Positions 15,838-20,121 of a DNA stretch of 20,121 nucleotides are shown piece after piece. The notes beneath the pieces are model-generated. The model had not been told where the DNA came from, made no database searches, and saw nothing but the letters and a program-made list of their open reading frames with translations. The translations under genes were made by a program, and so were the position numbers. Each line of letters opens with the position of its first letter. Positions within the stretch are counted from its first letter, which is position 1. The stretch is from an uncultured Elusimicrobia bacterium (lineage in GTDB: Bacteria > Elusimicrobiota > Endomicrobiia > Endomicrobiales > Endomicrobiaceae), in NCBI GenBank assembly GCA_947168325.1, contig CAMVLN010000009.1, positions 1 through 20,121 of the forward strand, written 5' to 3'.

Positions 15838-16434
15838 ATGGATTTAGATTTATTATTTAATAATTATGGTTATTTAATAATTTTTATAGGAACATTAATA
15901 GACCATTCTGGAATACCGTTGTTTATTGTTTTTGCTGGAGTTTTACAATCAAGAAGTAATGATTTTTTAATACAAGCATATTTAGCCTGTTTATTATCTT
16001 TAGAATTATCAGACATTATTTCTTTATACATAGGAAAATACTTTAGACAGAAAGACAAATATTCATTAAATAACAGAGATTATTACAAAAAATATTATTC
16101 TTCAAGTTTTACAAAAATTGTTTCTAAAATATTAAATGTAGGAGCAGAATTTTATAATAAATCAAAGGGAATTATTTATATATTTAATAAATGGTTTCCT
16201 ACGGTAGGTAAATATTTTCCTATATTTATAGGATATAAAGAGAATTTTTTATTTAAACAATTTTTAATTTTAATCATCGGTAACATTATATACATTACAT
16301 TTTTTTATTGTATTGGTTATGTATTCGGATTATCGATAAAAGAATATTCAATTTTATTTGCTGTCACATCAGCTATTATATTTTTGATAATTTATTTTTT
16401 ATCAATAAAGATATTAAATAAATTAAAAAAATAG
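15838..16434 (+). CDS. DedA/VTT-like integral membrane protein (degenerate)
   Basis: The 198-residue product is very hydrophobic. YGYLIIFIGTLIDHSGIP near the N-terminus resembles the opening of DedA/VTT (SNARE-associated) proteins. So do a central acidic-G-Y segment (ELSDIISLYIGKYF) and a re-entrant-like FPTVGKYFPIFIGY at about 120-135. The conserved arginine of the family's FxPxxR-type motif is replaced (FPTVGK), so it is divergent and might not be a typical flippase. DedA proteins move lipid carriers or phospholipids across the membrane. It starts 7 nt after the DnaJ-domain stop, without a clear ribosome site, and ends 13 nt before the ACP fusion. A lipid link with the ACP gene is inference. 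Confidence 0.65.
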   Translation: MDLDLLFNNYGYLIIFIGTLIDHSGIPLFIVFAGVLQSRSNDFLIQAYLACLLSLELSDIISLYIGKYFRQKDKYSLNNRDYYKKYYSSSFTKIVSKILNVGAEFYNKSKGIIYIFNKWFPTVGKYFPIFIGYKENFLFKQFLILIIGNIIYITFFYCIGYVFGLSIKEYSILFAVTSAIIFLIIYFLSIKILNKLKK

Positions 16435-16446
16435 GAGATGATATTT

Positions 16447-17076
16447 ATGAAAAAATGTCCGAAATGTGGAGCAGAAACATCAAGTACTTCGCAAATATGT
16501 CAAAAATGTTTCAGCTATATAGGAAATAGCGAAAACTATTATACTTATAGAAATATAGATACAGATATAGAAATAAAAGTAAAAGAGATTATTGTTGAAC
16601 AATTATATTTAGTAGATCTAGCGGAAGTTGTTCCGAGTGCATCTTTTATAGATGATTTAGGTGCGGATTCTTTGGATTTAGTTGAATTAAAAATGGCATT
16701 TGAAGAAAAATTCGGTATTGAAATTTCTGATGAAGATGCAGAACAAATTCATTATGTTGGTCAAGCAATTGAATATATATCAATGAGAACAAAATCTACT
16801 AATAAAAATTATGATTATGTAAACGAAGAAAATCAAGAGCAAGAAGAATATAGTTATGAAGGGTTTAAAAAGAGAATTGAAAATTTAAAAAAGAGAGTTG
16901 AAGGTTTAAAAAAAATAGTTGAAGATTTAAAAAAAGGATCAAAAACTTTTGAAGAGGTGAATAATCTGCTAACGGAAGAATATGATTCTAAAAAAAGATG
17001 CAAACAATGTGGAGCTATTCAAGAACATCCATTACAACAAATATGTACCAAATGTGGAACAAAAAATGCTTTTTAA
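16447..17076 (+). CDS. Zinc ribbon-acyl carrier protein-coiled coil-zinc ribbon fusion
   Basis: The start is ATG 16447, 9 nt after AGGAG; ATG 16438 is too close to that site. The 209-residue protein has four parts. Zinc ribbon 1 has C4, C7, C18 and C21. A complete acyl carrier domain spans about residues 40-115, with the 4'-phosphopantetheine motif GADSLDLVEL and attachment serine S75, then FEEKFGIEISDEDAEQI as in housekeeping AcpP. A Lys/Glu heptad-like coiled coil follows at about 138-165 (repeated ENLKKR/EGLKKI/EDLKKG). Zinc ribbon 2 (C185, C188, C200, C203) has CGAIQEHPLQQICTKCGTKNAF-type sequence shared with the first gene of the operon. Bacterial ACPs are normally free-standing proteins of about 80 residues or parts of synthases, and no synthase gene is nearby. 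It may tether an acyl or phosphopantetheine group to the zinc-ribbon complex. The domain calls are firm; the role is unknown. Confidence 0.9.
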   Translation: MKKCPKCGAETSSTSQICQKCFSYIGNSENYYTYRNIDTDIEIKVKEIIVEQLYLVDLAEVVPSASFIDDLGADSLDLVELKMAFEEKFGIEISDEDAEQIHYVGQAIEYISMRTKSTNKNYDYVNEENQEQEEYSYEGFKKRIENLKKRVEGLKKIVEDLKKGSKTFEEVNNLLTEEYDSKKRCKQCGAIQEHPLQQICTKCGTKNAF

Positions 17077-17118
17077 AAATAATTACATTATAACTTTATA
17101 TATAAAGGATAGTGAACA

Positions 17119-17280
17119 ATGGTAAAAAAATATGGATTTTCTTTTTCTTGGAAAAGATTATTAGGAATAAGTGGATTAAAAAATAAAGTATCAAGAAAAA
17201 CAGGTATTCCATTAACCAAAAATGGATTTGAAAGAAAAATCGGCAGAATAATTATAAATATGCTCTTCAATAAAAAATAG
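17119..17280 (+). CDS. Small basic conserved-type protein, 53 residues
   Basis: The ATG at 17119 follows AAGGAT at about 8 nt. The product is short and basic with SFSWKRLLGISGLK, then KVSRKTGIPLTKNG and RKIGRII. Small proteins with a similar SFSWKRxLGI...RKTGIPLT...RKIG pattern occur in phage and chromosome contexts as I recall, with no known function. It starts 42 nt after the ACP fusion and closes the operon. It could be a nucleic-acid-binding peptide. Confidence 0.6.
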   Translation: MVKKYGFSFSWKRLLGISGLKNKVSRKTGIPLTKNGFERKIGRIIINMLFNKK

Positions 17281-17308
17281 TTTATATAACCAATAAAAAA
17301 GAATATAA

Positions 17309-17363
17309 GTATATAAACAATCCGCATTTTCGGAGGGAATCCGAAAAGTCCCGTAGAAAATGC
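17309..17363 (+). ncRNA. Pseudoknot module, copy B
   Basis: An outer stem GCATTTTC (17324-17331)/GAAAATGC (17356-17363) encloses interlocked GGA/TCC (17332-17334/17340-17342) and GGGA/TCCC (17335-17338/17349-17352). Positions 17309-17358 match 7667-7716 at 48 of 50. Followed by CCTATGGG. Confidence 0.6.
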
Positions 17364-17455
17364 CCTATGGGTTAGAGATGTAAGTTAATAAACAAACCGT
17401 AAGTATCTGGTAACAGAACATAAGCAAAATTGATATTGAAAAAAATAAAAGACGA

Positions 17456-17495
17456 TAGCTCAATGAACATCAGGACAACCCTGAGCAGAGAGCTA
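17456..17495. other. Nested hairpin
   Basis: TAGCTC (17456-17461) pairs with GAGCTA (17490-17495). Inside it TCAGG (17470-17474) pairs with CCTGA (17480-17484) around ACAAC. It lies between pseudoknot modules B and C and is comparatively GC-rich. Confidence 0.5.
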
Positions 17496-17645
17496 CCATC
17501 CGATAATATTGTAGCCGAATATATTGAAACTGTCAATAAAAATTCTACTATAGATATATATAACAACAGAATGTAAGTTTATAAGTCGTTAATAAAGATA
17601 CTGACCTTAAGCAAGATAAATAGAATATAACTATATAGAAACACA

Positions 17646-17682
17646 CACTTTCGGAGGAACTTCAGGGATTCCGTAGAAAGTG
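17646..17682 (+). ncRNA. Pseudoknot module, copy C (divergent, covarying)
   Basis: CACTTTC (17646-17652) pairs with GAAAGTG (17676-17682). GGAA (17656-17659)/TTCC (17669-17672) and GGA (17653-17655)/TTC (17661-17663, with a G-U) keep the interlocked layout of copy B. Against copy B, one outer pair changes T-A to C-G and one inner pair G-C to A-T, so pairing is preserved while sequence changes. Confidence 0.6.
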
Positions 17683-17800
17683 ACTGATGGGTAAATAAAC
17701 TTAAGTATATCTACTAACTTTAATCTTTAGTGTATGTATTTAAGTTTAGTGTAGTAAGAATATAAGCATATAGAACAAATGAAACAAAAATAAAAGAGAA

Positions 17801-17832
17801 TGTAACCTATTATCGATGTGGAATAGGTTACA
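17801..17832. other. Perfect 11-bp hairpin
   Basis: TGTAACCTATT (17801-17811) is the exact reverse complement of AATAGGTTACA (17822-17832), with a 10-nt loop. No T-tract follows. It belongs to the structured region between modules and radC. Confidence 0.6.
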
Positions 17833-17918
17833 GGAATGTAAGGAACAAAAGGGAATTGAGCATATTAACGAAGCCCTATTGGTACCATTTATAGTGCTAT
17901 ATTATTTCATTATGGCAT

Positions 17919-17950
17919 AAAAAAAACACTCTGTTTAATTAACAGAATGT
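17919..17950 (-). terminator. Rho-independent terminator of radC
   Basis: On the minus strand ACATTCTGTT pairs with AACAGAGTGT (one G-T) and is followed by eight T (17926-17919). It sits about 40 bp after the radC stop codon. It also shields the structured region from radC transcription. Confidence 0.85.
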
Positions 17951-17986
17951 ACTTTAAGTTTACATATTTACTTTGTTTTGATTGAG

Positions 17987-18598
17987 TTAGATTAATCCAT
18001 TGTCTTTGAATGAATAATAGTCGTTATCTGCTATTATAATATGGTCTAACAAATAACCTTCTATAGTCTTTAATGCTTTATGTATTGCCTCTGTTGCAAG
18101 TATATCGTTGTGACTTGGCTTTAAACTTCCGCCTGGATGATTATGTGCTAATATTACAGAAACAGCATAATATTGAAGACATAATCTTGCTACTTTTCTT
18201 GGATATACAGCACTACGATGTTCTATTCCTTCGTCTAACTCTACAACTTTAATAAGCTGATTACTTGAATTTAACAATAGAACATACATCTTTTCTACTT
18301 TCAAACCGTTCATTTCTGCCTTGAGATAATCTACTACTGCCTGCGGACAATTTACATTTTCGGATTCTTTAATTTTCAAGTGATTGTAAATAGCTGTAAA
18401 CTCTTTAACAAAGTTAATTAAAGATACTTCCTTATCCGAAATAATCGGATATAAATCGTCTTTCGGTGCATCAACTACTTGTTTTAAGCTACCGAACTTA
18501 TTCAATAAAAGTTCGGCAATTACTGACTTTCCTTTTGTCTTTGTGAAGTTTAACAATTTAGTTAATACTTCCTTTTCGTTAATTTCTTTTACTTCCAT
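17987..18598 (-). CDS. radC: RadC family JAB/MPN-domain protein
   Basis: The 203-residue product has an N-terminal helix-hairpin-helix-like part (KGKSVIAELLLNKFGSLKQV) and a C-terminal JAB/MPN metalloprotease-fold domain. The JAMM-type motif HNHPGG (H152, H154), S162 and D165 is intact. Length is close to the usual 200-225. RadC was once thought to act in DNA repair; the true activity is unclear, and copies are frequent on phages, plasmids and integrative elements, including beside defence genes. AGGAG lies about 8 nt before ATG 18598. It is monocistronic with its own terminator and divergent from the gene at 18964, sharing an upstream region with operator-like repeats. Confidence 0.92.
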   Translation of the reverse strand: MEVKEINEKEVLTKLLNFTKTKGKSVIAELLLNKFGSLKQVVDAPKDDLYPIISDKEVSLINFVKEFTAIYNHLKIKESENVNCPQAVVDYLKAEMNGLKVEKMYVLLLNSSNQLIKVVELDEGIEHRSAVYPRKVARLCLQYYAVSVILAHNHPGGSLKPSHNDILATEAIHKALKTIEGYLLDHIIIADNDYYSFKDNGLI

Positions 18599-18714
18599 TT
18601 TTGTTCTCCTTTTACTTAGATTTTTACTGCAAAAAAAACTACTAAAATCCTCCTTTCTTTGTTATTTTTTGTATTTGATTTTCTTGTATATATGGTTGTT
18701 TTTAAATTCGTGTG

Positions 18715-18738
18715 AGTATTCTATATATAGGAAGCTAT
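18715..18738. repeat. 24-bp repeat with CTATATATAG core, copy 1
   Basis: AGTATTCTATATATAGGAAG followed by CTAT. It differs from copy 2 (18815-18838) at one base. The core CTATATATAG is palindromic. Likely a protein-binding site in the divergent region. Confidence 0.65.
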
Positions 18739-18814
18739 ACTTGTATGTTTTTGATAAATGTATTGATTTTGCAATGTGTTTTAATGATTTAATTTTTTGT
18801 TTTTCTTTGAGGTA

Positions 18815-18838
18815 AGTATCCTATATATAGGAAGCTAT
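18815..18838. repeat. 24-bp repeat, copy 2, with 14-bp palindrome
   Basis: Exactly 100 bp from copy 1 and identical at 23 of 24 bases. Here the core extends to the perfect palindrome TCCTATATATAGGA (18819-18832). Repeated spaced palindromes suggest operators or iterons. Confidence 0.65.
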
Positions 18839-18899
18839 CATTGATTTTATGTTGTGTATGGGGGGTGGGCTAAAATCTTTTACTTTAATTGGATATGCA

Positions 18900-18922
18900 C
18901 TAATACCCCATATAGGTATTAG
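18900..18922. promoter_or_regulatory. Inverted repeat, operator-like
   Basis: CTAATACC (18900-18907) and GGTATTAG (18915-18922) are perfect 8-bp complements with a 7-nt spacer. It lies about 45 bp before the plus-strand ATG, around the expected -35 region and just upstream of it. Its centre CCCATATAGG resembles the core of the two 24-bp repeats. Confidence 0.55.
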
Positions 18923-18932
18923 GTGTATATTT

Positions 18933-18956
18933 CTTGAAAAATTTTCAAGCTATAAT
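18933..18956 (+). promoter_or_regulatory. Palindrome plus TATAAT, putative leaderless promoter
   Basis: CTTGAAAA (18933-18940)/TTTTCAAG (18942-18949) is a 17-bp perfect inverted repeat with a one-base centre. It is followed directly by TATAAT (18951-18956). Only 7 nt separate the -10 box from ATG 18964, so the transcript would start at or next to the start codon. No good -35 is visible, so an activator or extended contacts may be needed. Confidence 0.5.
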
Positions 18957-18963
18957 GTAAAAT

Positions 18964-20121
18964 ATGTTTATGGAAATTAAATTAACTACTGAAAATAATG
19001 TTGAAATCACACTTCCAAAGGAATATGTTGAATTAGTAAAACAAGGTCTTTATATTGAAATCTCTAAAAAGAAACATAAAGATACCTACACTTATTTTTC
19101 AACAAGCACAATATGTTCTCTGTTATTCTTATCAAAAGAAATCTCTTCATATCAACTAAAAAATTTAATATCTAAAGATTCTTTCACTGATTTTTTTTAT
19201 GATTTAGTCTATACGGATTTAAAAGCTGTTTTCTGGTTAGATATTGGCGGAAAGAAAGAAAACCTTTATAAATACTACGATAAGTTCCTAAAATATAAAG
19301 AACAAGTAGACGGCGAAATACTTGATGTAGAACGGACAATGCCTTTAGATGTTATGCAACTTTTTTACGACCATATCAAAGATTGTGATGTAGGTTTATA
19401 TTCAACCGTAGAGAGTCTATCTCAATTCGAAATATATAAAAATTACAAACAGATATCTCAAGGACAAAGAAGTGAAGATGATTCTGATATTCTCGGTTCT
19501 AATGGATTTATTAGTTATATGCATAAATTTGTTGGCAATCAAATTGCGGATGATATTTTAAAAGAATACATTGATGAATTTGAACATTGTAAGTTAAATA
19601 AAGATAAGTCTAAAATAATAGAAGAAAACTATGGAGAAGATACAGAAGGTTTTGTTAAAAGCGGAGCAATACTAAAAAAACAACAAATAACAAACTACTA
19701 TAATTATAAGAAATTAATTGCTATGGTTGGCAATATTTTTGGAAGTGATTACGAAGACAGTGGAAATATTTTAAGTGTAAATAATGGTATATTGCTAAAT
19801 AATCAAAATCTTTCAAAAGGTGATATAGAAAAAATAAGACTTTATGAATTGTTATTAATTCTTGAAGATAGAAATGATATAAAAATCAATAGAATAACTT
19901 GTAAGAACTGTGAGTTTTCAATAAACATAGAATTCTTGAAAAATCCAAAAGATATAAGTAGTGACTCCGCAAATTGGATTATTTATGGAGATTTGAGAGT
20001 AAATAAAGATTTAGGACTTGGACAATACAAAAACAAACCTATTAAAAAATTTAGTAAAAATTCAAATAAATTTAAAGTTTTATGTTATTTAATAGAACAT
20101 CCAGATATTGTAGTTGATATT
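18964..20121 (+). CDS. Unknown protein with C-terminal winged-helix-like segment (partial, runs off right edge)
   Basis: The frame is open from ATG 18964 to the window end (386 codons). A second in-frame ATG lies two codons on. The N-terminal 300 residues are helical and acidic, with no motif I can name. CKNC at residues 313-316 hints at a small metal site. From about residue 338 the sequence alternates short strands and a helix (NWIIYGDLRVNK, then KFKVLCYLIEHPDIVVDI). This resembles the start of an OmpR-type winged helix, so it may be a transcription regulator or replication initiator; the rest lies outside. No ribosome site precedes the ATG, consistent with a leaderless transcript. It is divergent from radC with shared operator-like repeats. 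Gene reality is firm, function uncertain. Confidence 0.75.
   Translation, partial: MFMEIKLTTENNVEITLPKEYVELVKQGLYIEISKKKHKDTYTYFSTSTICSLLFLSKEISSYQLKNLISKDSFTDFFYDLVYTDLKAVFWLDIGGKKENLYKYYDKFLKYKEQVDGEILDVERTMPLDVMQLFYDHIKDCDVGLYSTVESLSQFEIYKNYKQISQGQRSEDDSDILGSNGFISYMHKFVGNQIADDILKEYIDEFEHCKLNKDKSKIIEENYGEDTEGFVKSGAILKKQQITNYYNYKKLIAMVGNIFGSDYEDSGNILSVNNGILLNNQNLSKGDIEKIRLYELLLILEDRNDIKINRITCKNCEFSINIEFLKNPKDISSDSANWIIYGDLRVNKDLGLGQYKNKPIKKFSKNSNKFKVLCYLIEHPDIVVDI

Larger units (their letters stand above)
17281..17986. other. Non-coding region with multiple stem-loops between the small gene and radC
   Basis: No supported coding sequence. It holds pseudoknot modules B (17309-17363) and C (17646-17682), a nested hairpin at 17456-17495, a 9-bp long-range stem at 17696-17704/17740-17748, a perfect 11-bp hairpin at 17801-17832, and the radC terminator at 17919-17950. 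Near-repeats of GAATATAAgTATAtA (17301, 17621, 17758) mark three repeating units. It may be one large RNA or a set of small ones. Confidence 0.65.
18599..18963. other. Divergent regulatory region between radC and the winged-helix gene
   Basis: No supported gene lies here. The region contains two 24-bp direct repeats, two inverted repeats and a TATAAT box, each described separately. A G-rich run (GGGGGGTGGG) occurs at about 18860-18869 in otherwise AT-rich DNA. On the minus strand an extra AAAGGAGGA at about 18647-18655 is not followed by a start codon. Confidence 0.6.

Noticed and set aside
17309..17690. Integron attC sites
   Set aside because: The modules lack the RYYYAAC/GTTRRRY core sites, and no integrase is present in the window. 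A general recombination role is kept only as a hypothesis.
17683..17700. Hammerhead ribozyme core (CTGATG followed by TAAAT)
   Set aside because: The CUGAUGA core is not complete, the GAAA is not placed correctly and the three required stems are not present.
18543..18815. Plus-strand 90-residue ORF opposite the start of radC and its upstream region
   Set aside because: Low-complexity hydrophobic translation, overlapping the radC start and its regulatory repeats, with no ribosome site.

Overview
The window is very AT-rich bacterial DNA using the standard genetic code, since TGA acts as a stop. Coding is dense, with clear AGGAG-type ribosome binding sites. I cannot name the species. Low GC, long poly-A/T tracts, and a defence gene cluster beside a zinc-ribbon/DUF805/DUF5685/DnaJ operon suggest an accessory or genomic-island region, perhaps of a host-associated or rumen-type low-GC bacterium. 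That assignment is inference. I recognise no tRNA, rRNA, CRISPR array, transposase or integrase.

Region 1 (1-7091, minus strand) is a type I restriction-modification operon. In transcription order it holds hsdM, an AbiJ-like abortive-infection gene, hsdS and hsdR, with hsdR running off the left edge. hsdM carries a +1 frameshift near 5735: the methyltransferase core (5697-7091) and the usual C-terminal HsdS-interaction region (4622-5734) are both present but in different frames. HsdS has a C-terminal extension of about 200 residues.

Region 2 (7092-8130) is about 1 kb of non-coding DNA with several hairpins and a 50-bp element that recurs with 48/50 identity at 17309-17358.

Region 3 (8131-10413) holds two divergent genes, an Abi_2-family HEPN RNase (minus) and a PD-(D/E)xK-like nuclease (plus). 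Their intergenic region has back-to-back promoters sharing the same -35 bases, and each -10 box is embedded in a related AT palindrome.

Region 4 (10414-17280, plus strand) starts with a roughly 490-bp leader that can fold into two mutually exclusive structures. It is followed by an apparent eight-gene operon: zinc-ribbon membrane protein, membrane-spanning Sel1-repeat protein, zinc ribbon-DUF805, DUF5685, DnaJ-domain protein, DedA/VTT-like membrane protein, a zinc ribbon-acyl carrier protein-coiled coil-zinc ribbon fusion, and a 53-residue basic peptide. The recurring zinc-ribbon cassettes tie the genes together. This is the best candidate for an undescribed system.

Region 5 (17281-17986) is a highly structured non-coding stretch with two pseudoknot modules whose stems covary. 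Region 6 (17987-20121) has radC (minus, with a good terminator) divergent from an open-ended gene whose C-terminus looks like a winged helix. The space between them carries two 24-bp repeats exactly 100 bp apart and two further perfect inverted repeats.
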